From positions 1-64,000 of the forward strand of contig QQVP01000025.1 of NCBI GenBank assembly GCA_003389215.1: a stretch of 64,000 nucleotides of DNA, written 5' to 3'. The notes below the pieces were generated by a model. The model saw only the letters and a list, made by a program, of their open reading frames with translations. It made no database searches and had not been told where the DNA came from. Made by a program: the position numbers and the translations under genes. Of this stretch, positions 26,279-35,090 are shown piece after piece (the stretch's first letter is position 1; every line of letters begins with the position of its first letter). The stretch comes from Planctomycetota bacterium (GTDB taxonomy: Bacteria > Planctomycetota > Planctomycetia > Pirellulales > UBA7805).

Positions 26279-26944
26279 ATGATGACCTACCTGCTGATCT
26301 TTGCCTTGCTGGCGATCGTCTTCGCCGCCTTCGCCGCCGTCGGCACCGAAGGCTGCTGGCACGGTCTGATTACGCTGGTGAATGTGATCTTCGCGGCCTT
26401 GATTGCCACGAACGCCTACGAGCCCCTGGCGCTGCGTCTGCACTTCGCCTTTCCGGCCTTCGGCTACCTGGCCGACTTTCTCCTGCTCTGGATCCTCTTC
26501 GCCTTCGTGGTGGCGGTGCTGCAGTACGCGACACGCTCGCTGTCGACCGTGCGCGTGCGGCTGGGCGGACGACTCGATCAACTGCTGGGCTTTGCCCTGG
26601 CGCTGGTGACCGGCTGGGTCTTGGTCTGCTTCACGATGATGACCCTGCACACGGCCCCCCTGCCGCGCGAGGCCTTCAACGACGCCTTGGCCCCGCGGCT
26701 GGATGATTCCTTTGCCGATCGGCTGGCGCCGGACCGCATCTGGCTCAACTCGGTCCAGCGACTCTCCTATCCGGCGGCCCTGGGCCGTGGGGAGGGGGAT
26801 GAACCGAGCTTCGATCCGGCGGGGGAGTTCATTCTGAAGTACGCGAGTCGCCGCGATGACAACCATCGCGCGGAGCCGGGTTTGTTTTCCCGACGGAGTT
26901 GGGGCGCCAAGGTCGTATTGGGTAAGGACCAGCAAGCCCCATGA
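26279..26944 (+). CDS. CvpA-like membrane protein
   Basis: This 221-residue protein has four hydrophobic helices in the first 120 residues (MTYLLIFALLAIVFAAFAAV, then GLITLVNVIFAALIA, LADFLLLWILFAFVVAVL, GFALALVTGWVLVCFTMM), followed by a polar tail. The layout and the RLGGRLDQLLGFALALVTG segment resemble the CvpA family, membrane proteins linked to colicin V production and envelope function. Its stop overlaps the next gene (ATGA at 26941), so the two are translationally coupled. Confidence 0.6.
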   Translation: MMTYLLIFALLAIVFAAFAAVGTEGCWHGLITLVNVIFAALIATNAYEPLALRLHFAFPAFGYLADFLLLWILFAFVVAVLQYATRSLSTVRVRLGGRLDQLLGFALALVTGWVLVCFTMMTLHTAPLPREAFNDALAPRLDDSFADRLAPDRIWLNSVQRLSYPAALGRGEGDEPSFDPAGEFILKYASRRDDNHRAEPGLFSRRSWGAKVVLGKDQQAP

Positions 26945-27726
26945 CGAGCGATTCTTCCAGCGAACCATCGGCGGATCGTCCCCAATTTGCCACCAGCGAA
27001 GAACCGGCCGCCGTGCCGCGCCACCTGAGCGGTTTGGCCGTGGTCGCGCTCCTGCTGGCCGGCGTGTCGCTGCTGGCGTTTACGACCTGGCTGCTCTGGT
27101 GGATTCCGTTGGCCACGGTGGCGATCGCCCTGCTGGCTCGCTATCGCTTGAGCGACGATCCTCATGTTTCAGGTCGGCGTCTGGCGGTGATCGCCTTCAC
27201 GGTCGCCCTGGTGATCGCCGTCGCCGCGCCGACGCGGTTCTTCGTTCGGGCCCGTCGTATCGAGGCCCAGGCCGAGCGGGTCGGCGTCGAATGGCTCGAC
27301 CTGATTCGCCGCAGTCGGAACGAAGACGGAGAGCTGAACGTGTTTCGCCTCGGCAAGGCCCTGCAGCTGCGGCTGCCGGCTGCCGAGCGACAGCGATTCG
27401 ATGCGACACTGGTCAACTACTACTTCGACAACGAAGAGCAGCGGATCCGCCTGGAAGAGTTTGCCAACGAGCCGCTGATCCACACGCTCAACCTGCTCGG
27501 TTCGCGGGCCACCGTGCGGCACTACGCCGTGGAGTCGTGCCGGCAGGACGGCGATGTCGACCGGGTCACGACCGTCTGCGCGGTGACCTTTCTCCGCGGA
27601 GGGCGGCCCGAGTCGTTCTTCGTCAAGCTCGATCTACAACGCGAGCCCGATGCCGATACGCCGCTGGGCAATTGGCGGGTCGTCAACTTCACGGGCGATT
27701 ACCTGCCACCGGAGCTGGCCGAGTGA
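26941..27726 (+). CDS. Hypothetical membrane protein
   Basis: A 261-residue protein with an N-terminal Ser/Pro-rich tail, two or three transmembrane helices (SGLAVVALLLAGVSLLAFT, WWIPLATVAIALLA, AVIAFTVALVIAVAA) and an extracytoplasmic C-terminal domain of about 150 residues with Asp/Glu/Arg-rich helices. The N-terminal two-thirds resemble the layout of DUF4190-type proteins. It overlaps the CvpA-like gene by four bases. I recognise no function. Confidence 0.6.
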   Translation: MTSDSSSEPSADRPQFATSEEPAAVPRHLSGLAVVALLLAGVSLLAFTTWLLWWIPLATVAIALLARYRLSDDPHVSGRRLAVIAFTVALVIAVAAPTRFFVRARRIEAQAERVGVEWLDLIRRSRNEDGELNVFRLGKALQLRLPAAERQRFDATLVNYYFDNEEQRIRLEEFANEPLIHTLNLLGSRATVRHYAVESCRQDGDVDRVTTVCAVTFLRGGRPESFFVKLDLQREPDADTPLGNWRVVNFTGDYLPPELAE

Positions 27727-27884
27727 GCCTCGGCGCGACCGTTCGTACCACCGCTTGGCCCGCCAAGCCGACCGCATCTGGGAAGCGGTTTGCCGATCGT
27801 CTATATTCGCCTCGAGGCGCAGCGGTCGCGATCCATTGTCGGCCGCGCGATTCCGATCCCCAGAAACCGTGACCGACCGCCCCC

Positions 27885-28169
27885 ATGGTTCGCAAAGAAC
27901 TACTGCAGATCCTCCGCTGTCCTATTGACGGAGAGCCGCTCGTGCAGGCCGAGGTCGAGCTCGTCAACGCGCTGAACGAGGCGATTCGCGCCGGAAGCGT
28001 GACGAATCGCGCGGGCCAACTCGTCGACGAACCGCTCGAACAGGGACTCGTTCGCGAGGATGGGGCCTGGCTCTACGCGATCGAAGACGATATTCCGAAG
28101 ATGCTTGCCGACGAGGCGATACCCGTCGGCAACCTGTTTGAAAAGCACCAACGAGAACCAAGCCGATGA
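27885..28169 (+). CDS. Trm112/UPF0434-like small protein
   Basis: A 94-residue protein beginning MVRKELLQILRCPIDGEPLV and ending with an acidic YAIEDDIPKMLADEAI, the two ends of Trm112p-like proteins, which pair with and stabilise methyltransferases. The usual CPxCKG motif is here CPIDGE, so only one of the zinc Cys is left. The C-terminal IEDDIPxML motif is kept. It overlaps the HIT gene by four bases (ATGA). Confidence 0.75.
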   Translation: MVRKELLQILRCPIDGEPLVQAEVELVNALNEAIRAGSVTNRAGQLVDEPLEQGLVREDGAWLYAIEDDIPKMLADEAIPVGNLFEKHQREPSR

Positions 28170-28510
28170 GCGAAAAGACGATCTTCAAGAAAATCATCGA
28201 CGGCGAGATTCCGGCCGAGGTCGTGCACGAAGACGAACACTGCCTGGCCTTTCACGACGTCGCCCCGCAGGCGCCTGTTCACGTGCTCGTCATCCCGAAG
28301 AAGGAGATTCGCTCCTGGGCCCACCTGACGGACGAGGACGGCCCGCTCTACGGCCACATGTGCCTGGTGATCCAGCGACTCGCCGCGGAACTGGGCTTGG
28401 ACGGCGGGTATCGCGTCGTCGTGAATTGCGGCGCCGACGCGGCGCAGTCGGTCGACCACTTTCACTTCCACCTGCTCGGCGGGCGGAAGTTCGACTGGCC
28501 GCCGGGTTAA
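28166..28510 (+). CDS. HIT-family nucleotide-binding protein (HinT-like)
   Basis: This 114-residue protein has the HinT layout: TIFKKIIDGEIPAEVVHEDE, LAFHDVAPQAPVHVLVIPKK, and SVDHFHFHLLGGR, the histidine triad with catalytic middle His. HinT enzymes hydrolyse purine nucleoside phosphoramidates; the physiological substrate in bacteria is uncertain. Length and motifs are complete. It is coupled to the Trm112-like gene. Confidence 0.9.
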   Translation: MSEKTIFKKIIDGEIPAEVVHEDEHCLAFHDVAPQAPVHVLVIPKKEIRSWAHLTDEDGPLYGHMCLVIQRLAAELGLDGGYRVVVNCGADAAQSVDHFHFHLLGGRKFDWPPG

Positions 28511-28626
28511 GCTGCCACGCGATCGACATGCCAGGCGGTCAAGATGCCGCCCCATTAAGATGTCGCCCGGTCAACCGTTGGGCAACCCGCCGCGACGGGC
28601 AGCGCGGCCCGGCACGGGAACCGCCT

Positions 28627-31600
28627 CTACTTCAGGAAGCTCGGCAACCGGCGCTGCCACCAACTCTCTTCCTCTTCCTCCTGCTGCTGCGCAGGCGGGG
28701 GCGGCTGGCGGCGGGCTGCAGCCCCCTTGTTGCGCAGCTGCGGACGCCCCTGCTGGGCCACCCGCGGCGTGGCGAGCGACACGTGCTGTTCGAGGTAATG
28801 CGGCCAGAAGCCGTCGAGCAGCCGGATGCAGTCGGTGTAGCGCTCCGCCTTGAGCAGCGTTTCCGCATCGGCCAGCAGGCGGGACAGGTGAATCCGCTCC
28901 GCGTTGGTGAACTGGAGCGGAAAGATCTCGACGTCGTCGATCCAGACCTGGCCGGCCCCCATCAGGTCGAAGCGGATCTGGCAATCGCTCAGTCCGTCCC
29001 AGGGCAGATCGTCGACGCCAAATTGAATCTGCTGCCACTGCCCCCCTTCGAACTGATTCAGCCCGTTGATCCGTCCGAAACGGTAGTAGTCTTCACCATT
29101 CTCGGTACGGCCCCCGATGGCCAGACGCAGGTCGGGCACCGCCTCGCCGGGAGCGACACGCAGCCAGGCCGAGAACACGAGGCGGCCGGTCGGCGGCGAG
29201 CGAAACTTATCGCTGACCAACAGGGCCAGGTTGCCGGTACTGGTCAAACGAACCGAGGTCTGACCTGCGCGCGAAGCGGCGGCATCGAGCTGCGCGACGC
29301 TGCCGGCGCCGCCTTGGAAGTTCCAACCGGTGACGACTCCCGGCTGCTGTCCCATCTCGAAGCCGGCATTCTCGAGCAACGGCACTTGCTGCGGATTGCC
29401 CAAAGCGGTGGCCCGGTCGGATAGTTCCTGAATTCGCGTGGCCAGCTTGGCGTGTAATTGAGGGCTGAGTTGGACCGCACTCGGGGCGATCGCCACGTCC
29501 GCCGCTCCAAGTCGGTAGGCGGCCAGGTCGTAGGCCGCCAGCCGAACTTCGAAGTCGCTGCCCAAATCGGCCGGCGTCGGCGATTCTTGCCGCAGGTCTT
29601 CGCCCGCCACACCCTGACCATTGCCGACCGCCAAGCGCACCGTCGCGGGTGCCGGCGAGTTGTTGAGCACGTAGACATAGGTGAACCCGTCGTGCACGGC
29701 GCGTCGCACCACGATCGATTGCTGCTCGGTCGAGAGCGTCTCAAACTCGACGGCCGGCAAGCGACGATAGGCCGTGAAGATGTCTCGGACCGCGTCCTCC
29801 TGTCCGAACGCCAGGAAGGTTCCGCCGTCGATCAGCAGTCGCTCGTCGCGATCGGCCAGCGACTCGATGATGCGCCGTCGGTTGTGGGGTCCGGTCGGCG
29901 TGAGCTGCGTCGTCAGCGACGTGTAGGTCCGCTCTTGGCCGAAGGGCCCCCGCTCGTCGAAACTCCGCAAGCGTCGACGTTGTGCGGCGTGCAAGAAGAG
30001 GCGGCCGCTCTCGTTTCGCGCGGCGAACGCGGAAGCCAGCTGGGGCGAAAAGTTGAGCTGACGCGCCAGCGAGGTGCCACTCAGCGAGTTCGTCGGGCTG
30101 ACCGCGTGGGGGCGGAGCAACACGATTCCTTCCCCGTCGCGGAACGTGCCGGGGTCGATCCCCAGTGCCTCGGGCAGGTCGCCCGGCGCGGCGCGATTGG
30201 GCAGCCCGGGACGAAGTGTCTGCGCGACGGACGGATTGGTAACCATGCCGTCGGTGGCGACCAGCAGTTTGGCCTGCGGCCCGAGCGCTGCGAGCTCGCC
30301 CCGCAACTCCGCAAGGAAGGCCTCGATCTGACGGGAACGCCACGCGAGCCACGCGTCGCGGCGTCGGTTGCCGAGCAATTCGGCGCGGGCGGCGAAGCGG
30401 TCGACACCCTGCTGCGGAACCGCGATCCCGCTGGCCTGGCTGAAGCGTTGCACCGTGACATCGTCGACACCCCACAACTCGCCCGGCAGCAGCCCGTAGC
30501 TGGGCGAGCCTGAGCTGATCATCAGGCCGGCGAAGGAAGCATGCTCGCGATAGCGGTCGACCAACTCGCGGACGACGTCCTTGATCGCCCTTTGCACGCG
30601 GGAGTCGAGCGGATTGTAGTAGGCGGCCCGACCCTGCGGCGCGCCGAAGGTCTCGCTCCAGGTGCGTCCGTCGGGGCCGATCAAGCGGATGCCCGAAGCG
30701 GCCCCCTCTTGGCGAAGCAGTTCTTCCAGCGCGGGCAGGGGCGCCGAGAGATCGAGGGCCAGGACTACCTGCAAGTTCTCCCGGTCGCCGATGCGCAAGA
30801 GCATCTCGACCACGTCTTTGCGGACCGGGTCCTGACCGTTTGTGAAAAAGGTGCCGGTATCGTAGCGGGGCGTGGGCTCGACCAAATCGCTCGGATAGAG
30901 CGCGCTGCCCCCGTGCAATGCCGGGATCACCACGGCGTTGTAGCCGACGTGTTGCAGGTACTCGGCCAGCCGCGTCCCGCCTTCGTAAAAGGTGACCCAG
31001 TCGTCCAAGCTGCGGCGACTCCACGAGTCGAAGGCCTCGCTGGCGGAGAAGTTTTCGGGCAGTAGCGGCTCGCTCAGGTAGGCCGCCACGAGTCGCTCGT
31101 TCTGTCCGGTAAGGCCCGGGGCCTTGGGGAGTCGACTGCGTGCCGCCCCGGCCAATCGCAGACCGCCGACTTCGAAGGGCCGCGGCCCCAATACCCGCAA
31201 CGCCCCGAAACGGGCCGCGTGAATGCGGCTGGGATTGCTCAACAACACGACTGGAGTTCGGGTGCGCGGCCAGAAGATCAGTCGATGCACGGCCAACCGG
31301 TTGCGGTCGCCGGAAGCCTGCGGCGGCACGCTGACCCCGGAGTCGAGACTGATCGGCTCCACGGCGCCGGCGGCGTTGGGCTCGAGGATCGTCACGGCGA
31401 GATGTTGCGCCGCATCGATCGGATACTCGACCTCCAGAATGTGAACCTCGCCGCTCTGCTTGATTTCCAAGGGATAGGCAATCCAGCTCTCCTGCTGGTC
31501 GTCCTTTCGCGGACCGATCTCCGATAGCTCACCGAACTGCGGGTGCTGGAAGGAGCGTGCCTGGCCGTGCTTCGTCGGATTGCGATTGATGCTGGCGATT

Positions 31601-32559
31601 CGCGGCAGTTCGGCGATCTGGGGCAGTTCGGCGACGCGCTCCCACCATTCCGTGCCCCGACGGATCTCGTCGACGACGACGGACGGCACCTCGGCATCTT
31701 CGTCGGTGCGGGGCGACTGACCGTCGAGCACCAGGAACTGCACGCGTCGCTCGGCAAGCGAAGGACTTGGCTGGGCCAGGGGATTCACCTGGGCAATGCC
31801 GCGTCGCCGCTGTGGCAGACTGGCCGAAATCACCAGGTCGTAGACGCCCTCGCGGCGAGGCACCTCGATCTCGATCGGGATCGCCTCCCCAGGTCGATCG
31901 GCCGGCGGCGCCACAATCGTCTGCTCCGAGTCGAGCCAAGACTGATCGCCGCGGGCGGTGCGGATCAGCGTGCGCAGCTGAATCTGCTCGGGGAGTTCTC
32001 CGCCGAAGAGAGCCGGGACAAGCTCAAAACGAAGGGCTTCCTGGGGGGCGAGCACGAGGTCGGGTCGATCGAGACGGACGCGAAGTCGATCGCCGGGCGT
32101 CCGCCGTACGACGAGGCGGTTCCCCTGGTTGTCGAGTTTCTGGATCTGATGTTTCTCGACGAGCGAGGCGAGTGCAAACTCGATGAGCGGAGCTTCGGCT
32201 GCCGCGTCGGCCTTGGCGAGGCGGATCTGCAGCTTCGCCGAGAGAGGAGCGGTGACGGCGACGTCGACCCCGTCGTAGACGCGGCCGCTCTTGGCGGCGA
32301 TCTCGACACGGCCGTCGCGAATCCACATCGAACCCGGTTCATCGGCTTCGACGCCGAGTGGCTTGGCCGAGGTGATCGCCCCCTGATCGACGGCAATCGA
32401 ACCCCGCCACGTTGCTGCCGGCCCGTCGCCCCAGGCGATCCGCACGTGCATGAGCGGTTCTTCCGCACGCGCGCCACGCGCGCACGCGAACAGCGCGAAT
32501 ACAAGCAACAGTCGGAGCGTAAACGACCGCCACGCGAAACGAATCGGGTGAGGCGTCAT
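28627..32559 (-). CDS. Very large exported protein with glycosidase-like (GHL10-type) barrel and C-terminal jelly roll
   Basis: The ATG at 32559 gives 1310 residues with a signal peptide (FTLRLLLVFALFACARGARA). The first 450 residues hold several beta-rich domains with no family I can name. Around residues 500-760 a TIM-barrel-like region appears: WVTFYEGGTRLAEYLQHVGY, NAVVIPALHGGSALYPSDL, NLQVVLALDLSAP, YYNPLDSRVQRAIKDVVREL, and FAGLMISSGSPSYGLLPGEL, reminiscent of family-10-like glycosidases (GHL10). Near residues 1100-1250 LLENAGFEMGQQPGVVTGW through QVWIDDVEIFP is a carbohydrate-binding jelly-roll pattern (CBM4/9-like). The end is Gln/Glu/Trp-rich. It likely acts outside the cytoplasm on polysaccharide, or on cell-surface glycan; neither substrate nor active-site residues are certain. 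Confidence 0.65.
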   Translation of the reverse strand: MTPHPIRFAWRSFTLRLLLVFALFACARGARAEEPLMHVRIAWGDGPAATWRGSIAVDQGAITSAKPLGVEADEPGSMWIRDGRVEIAAKSGRVYDGVDVAVTAPLSAKLQIRLAKADAAAEAPLIEFALASLVEKHQIQKLDNQGNRLVVRRTPGDRLRVRLDRPDLVLAPQEALRFELVPALFGGELPEQIQLRTLIRTARGDQSWLDSEQTIVAPPADRPGEAIPIEIEVPRREGVYDLVISASLPQRRRGIAQVNPLAQPSPSLAERRVQFLVLDGQSPRTDEDAEVPSVVVDEIRRGTEWWERVAELPQIAELPRIASINRNPTKHGQARSFQHPQFGELSEIGPRKDDQQESWIAYPLEIKQSGEVHILEVEYPIDAAQHLAVTILEPNAAGAVEPISLDSGVSVPPQASGDRNRLAVHRLIFWPRTRTPVVLLSNPSRIHAARFGALRVLGPRPFEVGGLRLAGAARSRLPKAPGLTGQNERLVAAYLSEPLLPENFSASEAFDSWSRRSLDDWVTFYEGGTRLAEYLQHVGYNAVVIPALHGGSALYPSDLVEPTPRYDTGTFFTNGQDPVRKDVVEMLLRIGDRENLQVVLALDLSAPLPALEELLRQEGAASGIRLIGPDGRTWSETFGAPQGRAAYYNPLDSRVQRAIKDVVRELVDRYREHASFAGLMISSGSPSYGLLPGELWGVDDVTVQRFSQASGIAVPQQGVDRFAARAELLGNRRRDAWLAWRSRQIEAFLAELRGELAALGPQAKLLVATDGMVTNPSVAQTLRPGLPNRAAPGDLPEALGIDPGTFRDGEGIVLLRPHAVSPTNSLSGTSLARQLNFSPQLASAFAARNESGRLFLHAAQRRRLRSFDERGPFGQERTYTSLTTQLTPTGPHNRRRIIESLADRDERLLIDGGTFLAFGQEDAVRDIFTAYRRLPAVEFETLSTEQQSIVVRRAVHDGFTYVYVLNNSPAPATVRLAVGNGQGVAGEDLRQESPTPADLGSDFEVRLAAYDLAAYRLGAADVAIAPSAVQLSPQLHAKLATRIQELSDRATALGNPQQVPLLENAGFEMGQQPGVVTGWNFQGGAGSVAQLDAAASRAGQTSVRLTSTGNLALLVSDKFRSPPTGRLVFSAWLRVAPGEAVPDLRLAIGGRTENGEDYYRFGRINGLNQFEGGQWQQIQFGVDDLPWDGLSDCQIRFDLMGAGQVWIDDVEIFPLQFTNAERIHLSRLLADAETLLKAERYTDCIRLLDGFWPHYLEQHVSLATPRVAQQGRPQLRNKGAAARRQPPPPAQQQEEEEESWWQRRLPSFLK

Positions 32560-32811
32560 CCGTCGTGGTGGCGGCGCAAGAGCCGGGCGCAAGATTTCGG
32601 ACCTCCCTGTCCAATCGCGACGCCGAGCGTCGATGCGCTAACTGATTGTGTCGAAACGAGTTTCCTAGAAATGAGGAGGCGGATTATAGGGACCGCCGGG
32701 CCGCTTCGACCAGAGATGTTTGATGCCTTGATGCGAACCACGCTGGCACCGCCAGCGGCGACGAAGCTGCCACGCGCAAGTGCTGTGCAGACCGTCGCTT
32801 CGATGTCTCGC

Positions 32812-34077
32812 TTAGAAGCGATCGCCCGTCAGGCGCGCATCGAGTGCTGGCAGGTCGCCCCGCGGCGCGTCCGGGGCACCGCTAGCAAACTGCTGAAATT
32901 CGGCGAAAGCCGCGGTGAGCAGCTCGACGATTTCGCCGCAGCGGGCGGCAACTTCGTTCTGCTCGAAGCGATCGTCGGGCTTGACGAACAACTCGCCCGC
33001 GACCTGTGGCCGACTCTCACCCTGCGGCCGTTGCTCGCCGCGCAAGAACCAGGCGTCGGTGCGGATCGACCACTGGTCCTGGGAGCCCAACGAACAGGCT
33101 CGGTCGCGGTTCCAGGTCGGGTCGACAGCGCAAAGCTTCAGCAGGCTGTCGCTCAGAAAGGTCGGTGCGGCTTGCTCCGGCAGTTCGAACCAGTCGACCA
33201 AGGTCGCAAACAGGTCGGCCGGCTGCACGAGCGCGGTCGTCCGCGTCGCCGCCGCGGTGCGATCCGGTAGCCGCAACATCCACGGCACCTGCAGCGACTC
33301 GCCGTAGACAAGCTCCTGCTGACCGCCAATCACAAGATGCTCGCCCAACGGAAAACCGCGGGCCCCGAGAACGTTGACCATCGCGGTCTCGGCGAAGGGA
33401 CCGCGGTCGAGCGACTCGAGAAACATGCCCAGGCAAGCGTCGAGCACCGCCACCTGCGCCGCATAGGCATGGACGATCTGCACCAGCTCATCGGGATCGT
33501 GATCCGCCGACAACGTACGGTCGGGCACCGCGGACGTTGCCAGCGCGTCCGGATCCTCTTCGTCGCGATACTCCTCGCGCATGGCCAGCGGCGCATCCCA
33601 CGGCAGGAACAGGCCACGCGTGTGCAACCAAACCAGCGCTGGCTGCGACGCCTGTTCGACCACCTCGATCGCCGCGGCGAAGAAGCGCGCCAGCTGTGTC
33701 TGATCCAAATCGGCTGCCGCGTCGGAGGCGGCTTCGACCGGCAGCACGATCGACTCGGCAAACGTGGCGGCGGGATGCTCGGCCACCTGCCGATCGTCGG
33801 TGAGCAGGATGCTCGACACACCCAACTCGTTCAGCTGGGCGGCAAGGGGAGTCGACGTCGAGCCTGCGTCGTCGTCGACCAGCGCGTGCCGACCCTGCCA
33901 GTAGGCCGAGCCGAGATGGCCGAGGTCCGCGCGATCGACGATCGCCGTATCGAGCAGCAGCGATTGACTCGCCAGGCGGTCGAACGTCGGTGTTCGCACC
34001 CAGCTATTGCCCAGGGCGCCCAGGAAACCGGCGTGCAGTCCGTCGACGACCAGACAAATCGCGCTCTTCTTGGTCAA
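32812..34077 (-). CDS. Sulfatase/alkaline-phosphatase-fold protein lacking the catalytic Cys/Ser
   Basis: This 421-residue protein begins SAICLVVDGLHAGFLGALGN with the metal Asp, then TPTFDRLASQSLLLDTAIVD as in sulfatases. Where they have CxPSR for formylglycine, this protein has a segment around ADLGHLGSAYWQGRHAL with no Cys or Ser in the right context. The later D-H pair (SDHGE) is replaced by LGARGFPLGEH. There is no signal peptide. I infer a fold relative that no longer hydrolyses sulfate or phosphate esters in the usual way. It is not overlapped by, and is 155 bases from, the WecG-type gene, so a link to polysaccharide is possible but unproven. Confidence 0.65.
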   Translation of the reverse strand: MTKKSAICLVVDGLHAGFLGALGNSWVRTPTFDRLASQSLLLDTAIVDRADLGHLGSAYWQGRHALVDDDAGSTSTPLAAQLNELGVSSILLTDDRQVAEHPAATFAESIVLPVEAASDAAADLDQTQLARFFAAAIEVVEQASQPALVWLHTRGLFLPWDAPLAMREEYRDEEDPDALATSAVPDRTLSADHDPDELVQIVHAYAAQVAVLDACLGMFLESLDRGPFAETAMVNVLGARGFPLGEHLVIGGQQELVYGESLQVPWMLRLPDRTAAATRTTALVQPADLFATLVDWFELPEQAAPTFLSDSLLKLCAVDPTWNRDRACSLGSQDQWSIRTDAWFLRGEQRPQGESRPQVAGELFVKPDDRFEQNEVAARCGEIVELLTAAFAEFQQFASGAPDAPRGDLPALDARLTGDRF

Positions 34078-34232
34078 GCGATCGAATCCGAGAGGGGAAT
34101 CTGCGACGCGCGCGAGCGGGGCCGACGCGGGGCGTCCCGTCAGGCGGGCGAATGCCCGTCAGTATGCCGCAAGGGACGGCGATTCGACAATAGAGCGGTG
34201 CGTCGACCGGCGCGCGGTCCGCCGACGGGCGG

Positions 34233-35000
34233 CTACGTCGTGGCCCGCCACTCGCGCCAGACCAGCTGCGGAAAGATCATCGCATCCCGCGCGTAGCGTC
34301 GCACGAGTCGACGCGGGTCGGTCCAGCAGCGGTGCAACCATTCCAGTCCCGACCGCTGCATCCAGCGCGGCGCGCGGGCTTTTTCGCCAGCGAGAAAGTC
34401 GATGGTGGCCCCCACGCAAAGTGCCACCGGGACGGCCAACTCGCGATGAAACCGGTGAACCCACAGTTCTTGCTTGGGGGCTCCAAGCCCCACGACCAAC
34501 ACGTCCGCGTTGGCCGCGGCGATGAGCTTCATGATCTTGGCGTTCTCGTCGGCGTCGTGTTCGAAGCCGAGCGGCGGGCTGTAGGTCGCCACCACCTGGG
34601 CCGACTTCCACCGCTGGTGAATGTTATTCGCGGCGCGGTCGCCGACTCCGGGGGCCGCGCCCAAGAGAAAGACCCGCAACGGTCGCTCGGGCGTGGCGAC
34701 ATCGAAGAGAGCTGGCACCAAATCGGAGCCGGCGACCCGTTCCGGCAAGGTGCGTCCTAGCAGACGGGCCGCCAACACCACAGGAAAACCATCGGCCAGC
34801 ACCAGGTCGGCGTCGGCATAGGCGGCCCGCAGTCCGGCGTCCTGTTGAAAGACGACCGTATGATCGACGTTCGGCGTCACGACGTAGCGGCAATGGCCGT
34901 CGGGACGCGCGATCCACTGTTGCAATCGGGCCACCGCTTCCGGCATGCGCACGGCGTCAATCTTCATGCCGAACAGATTCCGCGTCGACAATTGGGTCAT
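34233..35000 (-). CDS. WecG/TagA/CpsF-family glycosyltransferase
   Basis: A 255-residue enzyme with the GT26 landmarks: VVTPNVDHTVVFQQD, ADADLVLADGFPVVLAARLLG, GSDLVPALF, RVFLLGAAPGVG, VVGLGAPKQELWVH and CVGATIDFLAGEKARAP, RWMQRSGLEWLHRC. These proteins transfer a second sugar, often a ManNAc or ManNAcA, onto a lipid-linked sugar on the cytoplasmic face. It sits first in a minus-strand group with the GT4 transferase, the initiating sugar transferase and the Wzz-like protein, all fitting exopolysaccharide repeat-unit assembly. Confidence 0.92.
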   Translation of the reverse strand: MTQLSTRNLFGMKIDAVRMPEAVARLQQWIARPDGHCRYVVTPNVDHTVVFQQDAGLRAAYADADLVLADGFPVVLAARLLGRTLPERVAGSDLVPALFDVATPERPLRVFLLGAAPGVGDRAANNIHQRWKSAQVVATYSPPLGFEHDADENAKIMKLIAAANADVLVVGLGAPKQELWVHRFHRELAVPVALCVGATIDFLAGEKARAPRWMQRSGLEWLHRCWTDPRRLVRRYARDAMIFPQLVWREWRATT

Positions 35001-35090
35001 CGGCTCGTTCCTCGGAAAAACCCCTGAATCGGAAATGCCCCTTCGTCGCGATCGCCGGCGTCCAACGTGGCGGGTGGGCCGGTGTTTCGA

